The translations under genes and the position numbers were made by a program. This document shows, piece by piece, positions 1 to 10,229 of a stretch of DNA of 64,000 nucleotides. The stretch comes from Jiella marina (GTDB lineage: Bacteria; Pseudomonadota; Alphaproteobacteria; Rhizobiales; Rhizobiaceae), in assembly GCF_024359545.1 (NCBI RefSeq), contig NZ_JAKQZG010000010.1:124001-188000 (forward strand), in the 5' to 3' direction. Position 1 is the first letter of the stretch; every line of letters begins with the position of its first letter. The notes under the pieces are model-generated. The model searched no databases, had not been told where the DNA came from, and was given only the letters and a program-made list of their open reading frames with translations.

Positions 1-2
1 AA

Positions 3-272
3 GGGTCGGAGCGGGCCGCCATTGTCGAGGTGCCGCTCAGCAGGGCCGATATGGCCGCCTATCTGGGAACGACGCTGGAAACGGTGAGCCGATCGATTCA
101 CCGCATCGCGGATCACGGTGCGATCGAGATCATCGACCCCCGCCAGTTCCTGATCAAGGACTGGCCGGCCCTCCTGCGCCTGTCGGGCCGGTCGGATCTG
201 ACGAGCCATCAGTTCCTCGGCCGCTTCTCTGGACATGACGACAACATGCGCACGCTGTCGGAAGCCTGCTGA
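3..272 (+). CDS. Crp/Fnr-family regulator, C-terminal fragment
   Basis: The frame is open from the left edge, so the N-terminal sensor domain lies outside the window. About 89 codons remain, encoding the winged helix-turn-helix of a Crp/Fnr protein: an SRADMAAYLG stretch followed by the recognition helix ETVSRSIHRI. The E..SR pattern in that helix is what FNR and FixK proteins use to read TTGAT half-sites. Ten such palindromes follow in the next 28 kb, which makes this protein the natural candidate for their regulator. Whether it carries an N-terminal iron-sulfur cluster (FNR/FnrN type) or lacks one (FixK type) cannot be seen. Confidence 0.9.
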   Translation, partial: GSERAAIVEVPLSRADMAAYLGTTLETVSRSIHRIADHGAIEIIDPRQFLIKDWPALLRLSGRSDLTSHQFLGRFSGHDDNMRTLSEAC

Positions 273-414
273 CGGTTGGTTTCGCGTTCTGGCCCTTCGG
301 GCTTTGCATCCCGTTCAGGCATGGGCCGAAGCCCATCCCGCAGGTTCTTTGCGTGTCACATTCGTGTCTGCACTGCCGTGGGACATTCCCATGGCGAAGG
401 TCGTCGGCCCGGAT

Positions 415-428
415 TTGATCGGCATCAA
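415..428 (+). promoter_or_regulatory. FNR/FixK-type box upstream of the HlyD-RbbA export operon
   Basis: TTGATCGGCATCAA is a perfect TTGAT-N4-ATCAA palindrome, centred about 160 bp before the HlyD start. It lies in the 308-bp gap between the regulator fragment and the export operon. I see no convincing -10 at the usual distance and no other gene in this gap. Confidence 0.75.
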
Positions 429-580
429 GGACGGCGGGCTGAAAATGGTGCTGTGTCGCGATGCGTCGCCGCCTTCGTTCGAAAGCGCGTCGCTCGTTTC
501 CGAAGCCACACCGCCTGGTGGCTTCGTTCTTTCGAAGCGAATGCGGATCATCGACCGCCTTCAACGGGAACGCCTCTGAG

Positions 581-1651
581 ATGCCGAAGCGAAGGACCCT
601 TCTTATCCTCGCCGTCTTCGCGGTCGCCGCGGGTGCGGGCTATTTCGGCTATCAGCAATATCAGCCGAGCGGGCTGCCGGACGGTTTCGCCACGAGCAAC
701 GGCCGGATCGAGGCTGTCGAGATCGACGTGGCCGCCAAAACGGCGGGGCGTATCGCCGAGATCGTCGTCGGCGAGGGCGACTATATCGAGGCCGGCCAGA
801 AGCTCGCGACCATGGACATCGCCACCTTGCGGGCGCAGTTGCGCGAGGCCGAAGCCAATCTCGAACGGGCGAAGATCGGCGTCGAGACCGCCGAGGCGGA
901 AGTGCGCCAGCAGGAGGCCCAGCGCGACGCGGCCGAGGCGCTGGTGGCCCAGCGACAGGCGGAACTCGGCTCGCTGGAAAAGGATCTTTCCCGCACGAGG
1001 GAGCTCGTCCAGCGTGGCACCACCTCCCAGCAGCAACTCGACCAGAGCACCGCGGCCGTCGAGGGCGGCAAGGCGGCGCTCGGAGCAGCCCGGGCTCAGG
1101 TCGCCGCGGCGGAGGCCGCCATCACCCATGCGCGCTCGAGCGTCGTCGCTGCCCGTTCGCAGATCGCGGCCGCCGAGGCCACGAAGGAACGCATCCAGGC
1201 CGATATCGACGACTCCACCCTGCGTTCGCCGCGCGCCGGTCGAGTGCAATATCGTGTCGCCCAGCCGGGAGAAGTGGTTGGCGCCGGAGGTGCCGTCCTC
1301 AATCTCGTCGACCTGACCGACGTCTTCATGACCTTCTTCCTGCCGACGGACGCGGCGGGCCGCGTCGCGGTCGGCAGCGAGGTGCGGCTGGTGCTCGATG
1401 CGGCCCCGCAATACGTGATCCCCGCCCGCGTCACCTATGTCGCCGATGTTGCGCAGTTCACGCCGAAGACCGTCGAGACCGAGGAGGAGCGGCAGAAGCT
1501 CTCCTTTCGGGTGAAGGCGGGCGTCGATCCGGCCGTGTTGAAGCAATATGTCCGCTACGTGAAGACCGGCCTGCCGGGCGTCGCCTATGTCCGGCTCGAC
1601 GACCGGGCGGCATGGCCGGACGACCTTGCCGTCCGTCTGCCCGATGAGTGA
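581..1651 (+). CDS. HlyD-family periplasmic adaptor (membrane fusion protein)
   Basis: This 356-residue protein has an N-terminal membrane anchor (about residues 5-24), a first lipoyl half-motif around 40-85, and a long Ala/Glu/Gln-rich coiled-coil hairpin to about 215. The second lipoyl half ([19 protein letters not shown]) and a beta-barrel region follow. It should bridge the inner-membrane ABC exporter encoded next to an outer-membrane channel. The ATG at 581 was chosen because the anchor starts directly there. The stop overlaps the next start by 8 bp, so the genes are translationally coupled. The order matches E. coli yhiI-rbbA-yhhJ. Substrate unknown. Confidence 0.9.
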   Translation: MPKRRTLLILAVFAVAAGAGYFGYQQYQPSGLPDGFATSNGRIEAVEIDVAAKTAGRIAEIVVGEGDYIEAGQKLATMDIATLRAQLREAEANLERAKIGVETAEAEVRQQEAQRDAAEALVAQRQAELGSLEKDLSRTRELVQRGTTSQQQLDQSTAAVEGGKAALGAARAQVAAAEAAITHARSSVVAARSQIAAAEATKERIQADIDDSTLRSPRAGRVQYRVAQPGEVVGAGGAVLNLVDLTDVFMTFFLPTDAAGRVAVGSEVRLVLDAAPQYVIPARVTYVADVAQFTPKTVETEEERQKLSFRVKAGVDPAVLKQYVRYVKTGLPGVAYVRLDDRAAWPDDLAVRLPDE

Positions 1652-4496
1652 CGAAGAGCCGGCGGAGCCGGGCACGGTCGCGCAGATGTCGGGCGTTTCG
1701 CTGGGTTACGGCAAGACGATCGCCCTCGACGACGTCACCCTGGCGTTTCCAGCGGGTCGCCTGATCGGCCTCGTCGGTCCGGACGGCGTCGGCAAGTCCA
1801 GCCTGCTGGCGCTTCTGGCCGGCGCGCGGGCTCTGCAGAAGGGGTCGATCGAGGTGCTTGGCGGCGACATTGCCAGCGCGCGCCATCGTCGGGCTGTCTG
1901 CCCCCGGATCGCCTACATGCCGCAAGGGCTTGGCAAGAACCTCTACCCCTCGCTCTCGGTCGAGGAGAACATCGCCTTCTTCAGCCGCCTGTTCGGCCAG
2001 GGCCCGCAGGAGCGGCGCCGGCGGATCGACCATCTGACCCGGAGCACGGGCCTTTTTCCCTTCAAGGACCGGTCGGCGGGCAAGCTCTCCGGTGGCATGA
2101 AGCAGAAGCTCGGGCTTTGCTGCGCGCTGATCCACGATCCGGACCTTCTGATCCTGGACGAGCCGACCACCGGCGTCGATCCTCTGTCGCGGCGCCAGTT
2201 CTGGGCGCTGATCGACGTGATCCGCCGCGAGCGCCCCGGCATGAGCGTCCTTGTGGCAACGGCCTATATGGAGGAGGCGGCGCGCTTCGACTGGCTGGTC
2301 GCGATGGATGCGGGAAAAGTGCTCGCCACCGGCAGCGCGACCGAGCTTCAGGCGAAGACAGGAACGACATCGCTCGAAGCCGCCTTCGTCGCTTTTCTGC
2401 CGGAGGCGAAACGCGAGGGTTACAGCCCCGTCGTGACCACCCCCTTCGAGCCGCGAGACGGCGGCCCGCCGGCGATCGAGGCCGACGGCCTCACAATGCG
2501 CTTCGGCGATTTCACCGCCGTCGACCATGTGAGCCTCAAGATCGAGCGCGGCGAGATCTTCGGCTTCCTGGGTTCGAACGGCTGCGGCAAGACCACGACC
2601 ATGAAGATGCTGACCGGCCTTCTGCCGGCGAGCGAGGGCGAGGCCCGCCTCTTCGGCCGCCGTGTGGATCCGAAGGATCTGATGATCCGCCGCCGCGTCG
2701 GCTACATGTCCCAGGGCTTCTCGCTCTATGGCGAATTGACGGTGCGCCAGAACCTGTCGCTCCACGCCAATCTCTTTCACATTCCCGAAGGTGAGCTCGA
2801 GGCGCGGGTCGACGAGATGATCGCGCGGTTCGATCTGGCGGACTCGGCCGACGCCTACCCGGAAGCGCTGCCGCTCGGCCGCCGCCAGCGCCTGTCGCTC
2901 GCCGTGGCGCTCATCCATCGGCCGGAGATGCTGATCCTCGACGAACCCACATCGGGCGTCGATCCCGTCGCGCGGGATGGCTTCTGGCGGATTCTGATCG
3001 ACCTTGCCCGCAAGGACGGGGTGACGATCTTTATTTCCACCCACTTCATGAACGAAGCCGAGCGCTGCGATCGCGTTTCGCTGATGCATGCCGGCCGCGT
3101 CCTGGTAACGGCGGACCAGCGGACATTGCCGGCCTCCCGCGGCGTCGCGACGCTGGAGGAAGCCTTCATCGGCTATCTGGAAGCGGCTTCGGGGGAAGCC
3201 GGCGGGGCACCCGAGTCGCTGCTGGACGACCAAGCCGATCGCTTGAGAGTAGCGGCTAAGAGCGACGCTTCGGCGGATCCGAGCGCTTTCGAGCGACTGA
3301 GCGGGCCGGAGGAGGCGCGTCCCTTGATCGAAGGCCACAGCTTTCCGGAAAAACGGCCGAAACCCCGCGCGTTCGATTTCCGTCGCATGCGCAGCTATGC
3401 CCGGCGCGAGGCCCTGGAGCTGCGGCGTGATCCGGTGCGGTTGACGATGGCGCTGATCGGCTGCGCGCTCCTGATGTTCGTGATGGGATACGGCATCAAT
3501 CTCGACGTCCAGAACCTGACATTCGCGGTTCTCGATCGCGATCAGACGACGGTCAGCCGCGACTATACCCTGAACATCGCCGGCTCGGACTATTTCGACG
3601 AAAAGCCGCCGCTCGAAAGCTATCGTGAACTCGATCGCCGCATGCGCGCCGGCGAGATCGGGCTCGCCCTCGAAATCCCGCCGGGCTTTGCGCGCGACAT
3701 CGCCCGCGGAAAGGACGTCGCCGTGGCCGCCTGGATCGACGGCGCGATGCCGAGCCGGGCGGAGACGATCAGCGGCTATGTCCAGGGCATGCATCTCAAC
3801 TGGCTGGCCCGCAAGGCCCGCGAGTCCGGTCAGCCCGATGCCCTGGCGGGGCCCGCCGAGATCGAGATCCGCTATCGCTACAATCCGGATGTGAAGAGCC
3901 TGGTCGCGATGGTGCCGGCCATCATCCCGATGCTTCTGATGATGATCCCGTCCATGCTCGCGGCGCTCAGCGTCGTGCGCGAGAAGGAACTCGGCTCGAT
4001 CGTCAATTTCTACGTCACGCCGACGACGCGGCTCGAATTCCTGATCGGCAAGCAATTGCCCTATGTCGCGATCGCGACGTTCAGTTTCGTGCTTCTTGCG
4101 GTGCTCGCCGTCTTCTTCTTCGCTGTGCCGCTCAAGGGCAGTTTCACGACCCTGCTCGTCGCGGCGATCGTCTACGGGGCCGCCGCGACGGCGATGGGGC
4201 TTCTGATCTCGAGTTTCATGAAGAGCCAGATCGCCGCGATCTTCGGTACCGCGATCCTGACGCTTCTGCCGGCGCAAAGCTTTTCCGGCATGATCGACCC
4301 CGTCTCGTCCCTGGAAGGCTTCGGCCGCGTCGTCGGCGAGATGTACCCGACCACCTATTTCCTCACCATCACGCGCGGCGTGTTTTCCAAGGCGCTCGGA
4401 TTTGGCGATCTTGCCGGACAGTTTCTCCCTCTGATCCTCGCCGTGCCCGTTCTCCTCGGCCTGTCCGCGGCGTTCCTCAAGAAGCAGGAGCGGTGA
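1644..4496 (+). CDS. rbbA: RbbA-like ABC transporter, two ATPase domains fused to a permease
   Basis: A 950-residue fusion. The first ATPase domain has Walker [10 protein letters not shown] near residue 45 and signature [10 protein letters not shown]. The second has GSNGCGKTT near residue 310 and the degenerate signature [10 protein letters not shown]. After a linker, an ABC-2 type permease begins with a membrane segment near residues 600-622, followed by a periplasmic domain and about five more segments from residue 750 on. This is the layout of E. coli RbbA/YhiH, which has been linked to ribosome binding; export with the adjacent HlyD and permease proteins is an equally good reading. The start lies inside the HlyD end. 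Confidence 0.92.
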   Translation: MSDEEPAEPGTVAQMSGVSLGYGKTIALDDVTLAFPAGRLIGLVGPDGVGKSSLLALLAGARALQKGSIEVLGGDIASARHRRAVCPRIAYMPQGLGKNLYPSLSVEENIAFFSRLFGQGPQERRRRIDHLTRSTGLFPFKDRSAGKLSGGMKQKLGLCCALIHDPDLLILDEPTTGVDPLSRRQFWALIDVIRRERPGMSVLVATAYMEEAARFDWLVAMDAGKVLATGSATELQAKTGTTSLEAAFVAFLPEAKREGYSPVVTTPFEPRDGGPPAIEADGLTMRFGDFTAVDHVSLKIERGEIFGFLGSNGCGKTTTMKMLTGLLPASEGEARLFGRRVDPKDLMIRRRVGYMSQGFSLYGELTVRQNLSLHANLFHIPEGELEARVDEMIARFDLADSADAYPEALPLGRRQRLSLAVALIHRPEMLILDEPTSGVDPVARDGFWRILIDLARKDGVTIFISTHFMNEAERCDRVSLMHAGRVLVTADQRTLPASRGVATLEEAFIGYLEAASGEAGGAPESLLDDQADRLRVAAKSDASADPSAFERLSGPEEARPLIEGHSFPEKRPKPRAFDFRRMRSYARREALELRRDPVRLTMALIGCALLMFVMGYGINLDVQNLTFAVLDRDQTTVSRDYTLNIAGSDYFDEKPPLESYRELDRRMRAGEIGLALEIPPGFARDIARGKDVAVAAWIDGAMPSRAETISGYVQGMHLNWLARKARESGQPDALAGPAEIEIRYRYNPDVKSLVAMVPAIIPMLLMMIPSMLAALSVVREKELGSIVNFYVTPTTRLEFLIGKQLPYVAIATFSFVLLAVLAVFFFAVPLKGSFTTLLVAAIVYGAAATAMGLLISSFMKSQIAAIFGTAILTLLPAQSFSGMIDPVSSLEGFGRVVGEMYPTTYFLTITRGVFSKALGFGDLAGQFLPLILAVPVLLGLSAAFLKKQER

Positions 4497-4499
4497 GAC

Positions 4500-5627
4500 A
4501 TGTCGGCAAGCCTCGCCAACATCTTTCATCTCGGCATCAAGGAACTGCGCAGCCTCTGGCGCGATCCGGTTCTGCTGATCTTCGTCCTCTATGCTTTCAG
4601 CCTGGCGATCTATTCGACTGCGACGTCCATTCCGGGAACTCTCAACCGGGCGCCGATCTCGATCGTCGATCACGACCGCTCGCAACTCTCGACACGGATC
4701 CGGGCGGCGTTCTATCCACCGTTTTTCATCGAGCCCGTGCTGATCGACGAAAGCGAGATGGACCGACGGCTCGACGAGGGCCACGATACCTTCGCCCTGG
4801 TCATTCCGCCCGATTTCCAGAAGGACGTCCTCGCCGGGCACCGTCCGAGCGTGCAGTTGAATGTCGACGCGACCCGAATCTCCCAGGCCTTCGCCGGCTC
4901 GGGCTATGTCCAGTCGATCGTCTCGGGCGAGGTGGCGGCGTTTGCGCGGCGCTATCGTGCGGCCGAGGCTCTTCCCGTCGATCTGGCGCTGCGGGCGCGT
5001 TTCAATCCCGCCCTTGATCAATCCTGGTTCGGTGCGGTGGTGGAGGTCATTAACAATGTCACCATGTTCGCGATCATCCTGACCGGGGCCGCGCTGATCC
5101 GCGAGCGCGAGCATGGCACGATCGAGCACCTCCTGGTCATGCCGCTGACACCCTTCGAGATCATGGCCAGCAAGATCTGGTCGATGGGCCTCGTCGTGCT
5201 CGTGGCCTGCGCCTTCTCGATCCTGTTGGTGGTGAGGGAACTGCTCTCGGTTTCGATCGGAGGCTCGATCCCCCTGTTTATCTTCGGCACGATGCTCCAT
5301 CTTTTCGCGGCATCGTCGATGGGGATATTCCTGGCGACCCTCGCCCGCACGATGCCGCAACTCGGTCTGCTCATCATTCTCGTCCTCCTGCCGCTGCAGA
5401 TGCTGTCCGGCGGCATGACGCCCATGGAAAGCATGCCGGAGGCGGTGCGGATCCTGATGTTCGCGGCCCCGACGACACACTTCGTCTCGCTCGGCCAGGC
5501 GATCCTGTTTCGCGGCGCCGGCATCGGCGAGGTCTGGCCGCAACTCGTCGCGATCACGATCATCGGCGCCGTCCTGTTCGCGGCCGCGCTGATGCGCTTC
5601 CGCGCTTCGATCGGCGCGATGGCTTGA
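4500..5627 (+). CDS. ABC-2 family permease (YhhJ-like)
   Basis: A 375-residue inner-membrane protein with an N-terminal membrane segment, a periplasmic domain of about 130 residues, and five C-terminal membrane segments (conserved stretch REREHGTIEHLLVMPL between them). This is the ABC2_membrane_3 layout. It starts 3 bp after the RbbA-like gene and is the last gene of the HlyD-RbbA-permease operon. It probably pairs with the permease half of RbbA to form the pore. Substrate is not evident. Confidence 0.9.
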   Translation: MSASLANIFHLGIKELRSLWRDPVLLIFVLYAFSLAIYSTATSIPGTLNRAPISIVDHDRSQLSTRIRAAFYPPFFIEPVLIDESEMDRRLDEGHDTFALVIPPDFQKDVLAGHRPSVQLNVDATRISQAFAGSGYVQSIVSGEVAAFARRYRAAEALPVDLALRARFNPALDQSWFGAVVEVINNVTMFAIILTGAALIREREHGTIEHLLVMPLTPFEIMASKIWSMGLVVLVACAFSILLVVRELLSVSIGGSIPLFIFGTMLHLFAASSMGIFLATLARTMPQLGLLIILVLLPLQMLSGGMTPMESMPEAVRILMFAAPTTHFVSLGQAILFRGAGIGEVWPQLVAITIIGAVLFAAALMRFRASIGAMA

Positions 5628-5686
5628 GTTTTTGGCCGGAAGGTTCGATGCTGCACTGCAGAAACGGAGATCGGCGGCTCGGGTCT

Positions 5687-5700
5687 TTGACCCGCATCAA
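5687..5700 (+). promoter_or_regulatory. FNR/FixK-type box upstream of the cation P-type ATPase
   Basis: TTGACCCGCATCAA fits TTG(A/C)-N6-(T/G)CAA and is centred about 132 bp before the ATPase start. It is the only notable element in the 198-bp gap after the export operon. Confidence 0.7.
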
Positions 5701-5825
5701 GGCGGCAAGAGCCTCCCGATGCTGATGTCCGATGCCTGTTGGATGGAGGCGGCGACGGGGTGGCGCTCTCGCATATTCTGGCGCAGGCGTGCCCCGCGCC
5801 CCAGCGAATTGACGAGGACCTCAAC

Positions 5826-8564
5826 ATGATCCAGCCGCCCGGCACCCCCACCGGCAAGGCGACCGGATCGTCTCGGGACACCGCCTGGCATGGGCTCGTG
5901 GTCGACGCCGTGATGACCCGGCTCGAAAGCTCCCCCGACGGCCTTTCCAATTCTGAAGCCGAGCGTCGGCTGGCGCTCTTCGGGCCGAACGCGCTGCCCC
6001 AGCCGCCCGCCCGGTCGATCGCCGCGATCATCCTGTCGCAACTGAAGAGCCCGCTGATCTATCTGCTGCTGGCGGCGGCGGCGGTCTCCTTCCTGCTCGG
6101 CGAATATGACGATGCCGGCTTCATCTTCCTCGTGCTGACGATCAACACGGCGGTCGGGGCAACGCAGGAATGGCGGGCCGAGGCGAACACGGCAGCGCTC
6201 CGCTCGGCGATCACCACCGTGGCGCGGGTTCTCCGAAACGGCACCGTGCGGCGCCTGGACTCGCACCAGCTTGTGCCGGGCGACGTCGTGCTCCTCGAAG
6301 GCGGCGACCGGATCCCGGCCGACCTGCGCCTTTTGGAGGCGAACGAGGTCCAAGCCGACGAATCCTCGCTCACCGGCGAGTCTTTGCCCGTAGACAAGGC
6401 CGCCGGCGAAGCCCTGCCGGAGGACACGCCGCTTGCCGAGCGGCTGACCATGCTGCACGCCGGCTCCACATTGCAGCGCGGCCGCGCCCGGGCCCTGGTC
6501 GTGGCGACCGGAAGCCATACGGAACTCGGCGCCATCGCCGGCGCGCTCAAGAGCCCGGCCGCCGCACCGCCACTGACGCGGCGGCTCGACCGGTTCGCGC
6601 GCATGCTCGGCCTGGTCTCGCTCGTTCTCGTCGGCGCCGTCATGGCGCTCCAGCTCAGCCTCGGCGAGTCGCTTTCGGAGACCTTTTTCGTGGCGATTGC
6701 GCTGGCCGTCGCGATCATCCCGGAAGGGCTTCCCGTCGCGGTGACGATCGCGCTCTCGATCGCCACCCGGCGTATGGCGCTGCGCAACGTCATCGTGCGG
6801 CATCTGCCAGCGGTGGAGGGGCTTGGCGCCTGCACGGTGGTGGCCACCGACAAGACCGGGACGCTGACGATGAACCAGCTCACCGCCAAGCGGCTCTGGC
6901 TGCCGGACCATGGTTTCGTCGAGGTCGAGGGGGCGGGCTTCGAGACCAGCGCAAGGCTGCATCAGGAGGGGCAGGGCTTGAGCGATACCGCGCATGGGGC
7001 GGTGCGCTCCCTCGCGCGCTCGGCCGCGCTCTGCAACGACGCCGATTTCGATCCCGATGGGGGCAAGGAAGGTCGCAGCGGCGACGCGGTCGATCTCGCC
7101 TTCCTGGTGCTCGCGCTCAAGACCGGCCTGGATACGGGCGTTCTGCGCAAGACCGCGCGCCGGATTGCCGATCTGCCATTCTCGGCGGAACGCAAATATG
7201 CCGCCAGCCTGCACGATCACGGCGACGGCCATATCCTCCACATCAAGGGATCGGCGGAAGTCATCGTGCCGCTTTGCGACCACGTCGACGGCGAAAACGT
7301 GCTGCAACTGGCCGACGAGATGGCGAGCCGCGGCTACCGGGTCCTCGCGGTGGCGGCGAAACCCGTGGGAGCGGCCGACGATCCGGCGGGCCGCCGGGCG
7401 TTGGACGGAGATCTTCAGGGGCTGATACTGCTCGGCCTCGTCGGCTTCATCGATCCGCTGCGACCCGAGGCGAAACAGGCCGTCGCCGAGTGCCGCCGCG
7501 CGGGCGTGGCGGTGAAGATGATCACCGGCGACCACGCTGCGACCGCCTTCGCCATCGCCCGCGAACTTGGCATCGCCGAAAGGCCGGAGGAGGTCGTCAC
7601 CGGTCGCGAGGTCGCCGCCGACGACAGCGGAAGCAGCGCACGGGTCGCAGGTGCAAGTGTCTTTGCCCGGGTCGAACCGGCCCACAAGGTGCGGATCGTC
7701 GAGGCGCTGAAACGCGCGGGCCATGTGGTCGCCATGACCGGCGACGGGGTCAATGACGCGCCCGCTCTGCATCGCGCCGATCTCGGCGTGGCCATGGGCC
7801 GGGACGGCACGGATGCGGCCCGCGACGCGGCCGACCTCGTTCTCGCCGACGACAATTTCGCCTCGATCGTCGCCGGCATCGAGGAAGGCCGGGCGGCCTA
7901 CGCGAACATCCGCAAGGTCATCTATCTCCTGGTCGCGACGGGGGCGGCGGAAGCCCTGATCTTCCTTCTGGCGCTGGCCACCGGCCTGCCGCTCCCGCTG
8001 ACAGCGGTCCAGCTCCTCTGGCTGAACCTGGTGACCAACGGCGTGCAGGACGTGGCCCTCGCGGCGGAGGGGTCGGAGAAGGGACTCCTCGACCGGCGGC
8101 CCCGGCCGCCGCGGGAACCGGTCTTCGACAGGCTGATGATCCGCGAGACGTTGCTCGCCGGTGCCGTGATGGGGCTCGTCTCGACGGCGGCCTTCGCCTG
8201 GATGATCGCGCAGGGCATGAGCGAGTCCGATGCGCGCAACACGCTGCTGTTCCTGATGGTCGCCTTCATGAACGTGCATGTCTTCAATTGCCGGTCCGAG
8301 ACGCGCTCCACCTTCCGGATCCCGCTCTCGAACAACTGGCCGCTGATGGCGGCGATCGTCGGCGCGCAGGCCGTTCATATCGGTGCCGCCTTTACGCCGG
8401 GTCTGAGCGATGTCCTCGAACTGGAGCCGCTGCCCTGGAGCGAATGGCTGATGCTGATTCCGCTGGCGCTCACCGTCCTCCTCGTCATGGAAGCCGACAA
8501 ATGGCTCCGATCGCGACGGTCGAGCCGTCCCGAAAGGCGCTCCCGTGAGCTTCGGAGCGCCTGA
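5826..8564 (+). CDS. Cation-transporting P-type ATPase, Ca-type (CtpF/PMR1-like)
   Basis: A 912-residue P2-type ATPase. It has an N-terminal cation ATPase domain, the dephosphorylation loop LTGES (near residue 182), TM4 motif PEGLPVA, phosphorylation site DKTGT (D near 342), hinge TGDGVNDAP, and TM6 motif WLNLVTNGVQD. PEGLP and the N..T..G..D pattern of TM6 resemble SERCA/PMR1 calcium pumps, but a different divalent ion is possible. The ATG at 5826 gives the usual family N-terminus. The gene stands alone behind an FNR/FixK-type box. The family member CtpF belongs to the hypoxia regulon of Mycobacterium tuberculosis. Confidence 0.92.
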   Translation: MIQPPGTPTGKATGSSRDTAWHGLVVDAVMTRLESSPDGLSNSEAERRLALFGPNALPQPPARSIAAIILSQLKSPLIYLLLAAAAVSFLLGEYDDAGFIFLVLTINTAVGATQEWRAEANTAALRSAITTVARVLRNGTVRRLDSHQLVPGDVVLLEGGDRIPADLRLLEANEVQADESSLTGESLPVDKAAGEALPEDTPLAERLTMLHAGSTLQRGRARALVVATGSHTELGAIAGALKSPAAAPPLTRRLDRFARMLGLVSLVLVGAVMALQLSLGESLSETFFVAIALAVAIIPEGLPVAVTIALSIATRRMALRNVIVRHLPAVEGLGACTVVATDKTGTLTMNQLTAKRLWLPDHGFVEVEGAGFETSARLHQEGQGLSDTAHGAVRSLARSAALCNDADFDPDGGKEGRSGDAVDLAFLVLALKTGLDTGVLRKTARRIADLPFSAERKYAASLHDHGDGHILHIKGSAEVIVPLCDHVDGENVLQLADEMASRGYRVLAVAAKPVGAADDPAGRRALDGDLQGLILLGLVGFIDPLRPEAKQAVAECRRAGVAVKMITGDHAATAFAIARELGIAERPEEVVTGREVAADDSGSSARVAGASVFARVEPAHKVRIVEALKRAGHVVAMTGDGVNDAPALHRADLGVAMGRDGTDAARDAADLVLADDNFASIVAGIEEGRAAYANIRKVIYLLVATGAAEALIFLLALATGLPLPLTAVQLLWLNLVTNGVQDVALAAEGSEKGLLDRRPRPPREPVFDRLMIRETLLAGAVMGLVSTAAFAWMIAQGMSESDARNTLLFLMVAFMNVHVFNCRSETRSTFRIPLSNNWPLMAAIVGAQAVHIGAAFTPGLSDVLELEPLPWSEWLMLIPLALTVLLVMEADKWLRSRRSSRPERRSRELRSA

Positions 8565-8582
8565 GAGATCGGCGAAATGCCG

Positions 8583-9587
8583 TCAGTCGATGGCAGTCTG
8601 TCGGCCGAGTGGGAGAACCAGGGCCTCGATGCGGTCACGGCCGGCGGCAACGAAGCGGCGCGCAGGGCCGGAGCGTGTCTCCGGCGCCAAGGCGAAACTG
8701 CCCCAGTGAATGCCGATGGCATGGCGCGCCCTGAGATCCTCGGCGATGCGGACCGCCTCTTCGGGGCTGGCATGCTCCTCGCGAACCAGATAATCCGGCT
8801 CGGAGGCGCCGATCGGGACGAGAACGAGATCATAGGGTCCGCGCTGGCGGCCGATCTCGGCAAAGACCGATCCGTACCCGGTATCGCCGATGAAGAGCAC
8901 CCGTCGGTCGCGCGAGCGGATCTCCCAGGAGAAGGCCTTGCCGTCGGGGATGCCCAGAAGGTTGCGCTTGGTCGCATGGATGGCGGGAAGGGCTGTCACC
9001 GTCAGGCTGCCGAGCATGGCATTCTGGCCGAGCTTGAGCGGACCGACGCGCGTGAAGCCGGCATCCCGGCCGTAATGGCCGAGGCCTTCGGGCAGGATGA
9101 TCGTGGCTTGCGGAAATCGCCGCGCGATCGCCCGCAGCGACGGCATGTGCAGGTGATCGTAGTCGCCATGCGAAATCAGAACCGCATCGATCCGCGGCAG
9201 GGAACTCTCGGAAAGCAGCGGTTTGTGGAAGGCGTGGGGCAGCGGGCTCGCCAGATCGACCGGCGTGTCGAGGACCGGATCGGTCAGGATCGAGAGCCCT
9301 GCGATTTCTATCCGGGCGGTCGCATGGCCGTACCAGGTGAGGCGAAGGTCCGACTTTGCGCGCCCCACCCGGGCCTTGCCGTCAAACAGCCTTCTGTCCA
9401 GCCGCTGGTCGGTGTTCAGATAATTGCCGGTCGCGATCGCCAGATGGTGCAGCGGCAATGCGAGCGGCCGAAGCGCCGGCGGAAATGCCCCGCTCTCGGG
9501 GTCATCGCTTCCACGTGTCGCCAGACACCCGGCAAGCGCCAGGATCGTCAGCATCGCCAGAAGAACGGCGGGACCTGCGCTTCGCAT
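8583..9587 (-). CDS. MBL-fold metal-dependent hydrolase, predicted lipoprotein
   Basis: A 334-residue protein beginning with a lipoprotein signal peptide whose lipobox is LALAGC. The start at 9587 was chosen because it places this signal at the N-terminus. The metallo-beta-lactamase fold is shown by the metal motif SHGDYDHLH, a later GDTGYG motif and IHWGSF near the C-terminus. It belongs to the UlaG/RomA/NAPE-PLD-like group; substrate unknown. It converges on the P-type ATPase gene 18 bp away. A paralogue lies at 38555-39541. Confidence 0.88.
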   Translation of the reverse strand: MRSAGPAVLLAMLTILALAGCLATRGSDDPESGAFPPALRPLALPLHHLAIATGNYLNTDQRLDRRLFDGKARVGRAKSDLRLTWYGHATARIEIAGLSILTDPVLDTPVDLASPLPHAFHKPLLSESSLPRIDAVLISHGDYDHLHMPSLRAIARRFPQATIILPEGLGHYGRDAGFTRVGPLKLGQNAMLGSLTVTALPAIHATKRNLLGIPDGKAFSWEIRSRDRRVLFIGDTGYGSVFAEIGRQRGPYDLVLVPIGASEPDYLVREEHASPEEAVRIAEDLRARHAIGIHWGSFALAPETRSGPARRFVAAGRDRIEALVLPLGRQTAID

Positions 9588-9680
9588 CACACTCCCGTCG
9601 TCTTTGCGATATGGCACTCGAAGTGCCGCGTGCTGCCCAAGCGACAACGAAGCACCTCGGCCTTCGCGCCGCAAGCACCG

Positions 9681-9971
9681 TCAGCGACAGCCCTTGCGCC
9701 GTTCCCAGCGCTTGATCGCCTCGACCTGGCGTCGCTCGACCGGCCGCAGCTTCCCATAGGGCGGGAAGCAACCACGCCCGAACGTCCGGATCGCGCGACG
9801 GGATTCGAAGCAATAGCCCGCATCGGCATAGATCGCATTGCGGGCGTACCAGAGTTCGCCACAACTCATCGACCGGTAGCGCTGCGCCATCGCTTCGGAT
9901 CCGCCGAAGGCGAGGATCATCGTCATTGCGGCTGCGCCAAGGCCAAGGATGCGCGTTCTTTTCTCGATCAT
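9681..9971 (-). CDS. Small exported YARHG-domain protein
   Basis: A 96-residue protein with an N-terminal signal peptide ending around SEAMAQ, followed by a YARHG-like core (CGELWYARNAIYADAGYCF). Four cysteines in the mature part could form disulfides. YARHG proteins are extracellular or periplasmic and of unknown function. It is transcribed toward the hydrolase lipoprotein 93 bp downstream. A FNR/FixK-type box and a matching -10 lie just upstream. Confidence 0.82.
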   Translation of the reverse strand: MIEKRTRILGLGAAAMTMILAFGGSEAMAQRYRSMSCGELWYARNAIYADAGYCFESRRAIRTFGRGCFPPYGKLRPVERRQVEAIKRWERRKGCR

Positions 9972-10004
9972 GGCTGAGACCTCCCTGGGTTCATGGAGCC
10001 CGGG

Positions 10005-10045
10005 AGTCTAGCGGCGGCCGCGGTCGGGTGATTGACGAAAATCAA
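10005..10045 (-). promoter_or_regulatory. FNR/FixK-type promoter of the YARHG gene
   Basis: The box TTGACGAAAATCAA is at 10032-10045. On the minus strand a TAGACT -10 hexamer (10005-10010) lies 31 bp from the box centre, predicting a start near 9997 with the box at about -41.5. This is the class II activator spacing. The leader would be about 26 nt. Confidence 0.68.
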
Positions 10046-10229
10046 TTGCGGAAACTTGCAACCTTGCTGATCCGTCATCGCCGAAGGTGTGAGACGGCGA
10101 ACGATCTCACGACGGGACCACCCTCGCGCTTTGCGCCTTCGACGCGAGGTCCGGCGCCGGGGAAAAGGTCCGGAAGTGCCGCCCGATACTCAAGGCATAT
10201 GATATATCGGGCAAGTGATATGGCTTGGC

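Noticed and set aside
235-579. A 114-codon frame before the HlyD gene
   Set aside because: It has no ribosome site or family resemblance and would place an FNR-type box inside coding sequence.
1458-5543. A 1361-codon open frame on the minus strand opposite the export operon
   Set aside because: It runs antisense to three well-recognised genes, and its translation is Arg/Asp/His-rich without any domain. This is a typical GC-rich shadow.
5697-8378. An 893-codon minus-strand frame opposite the P-type ATPase
   Set aside because: Same low-complexity shadow composition; the opposite strand has an unmistakable ATPase.
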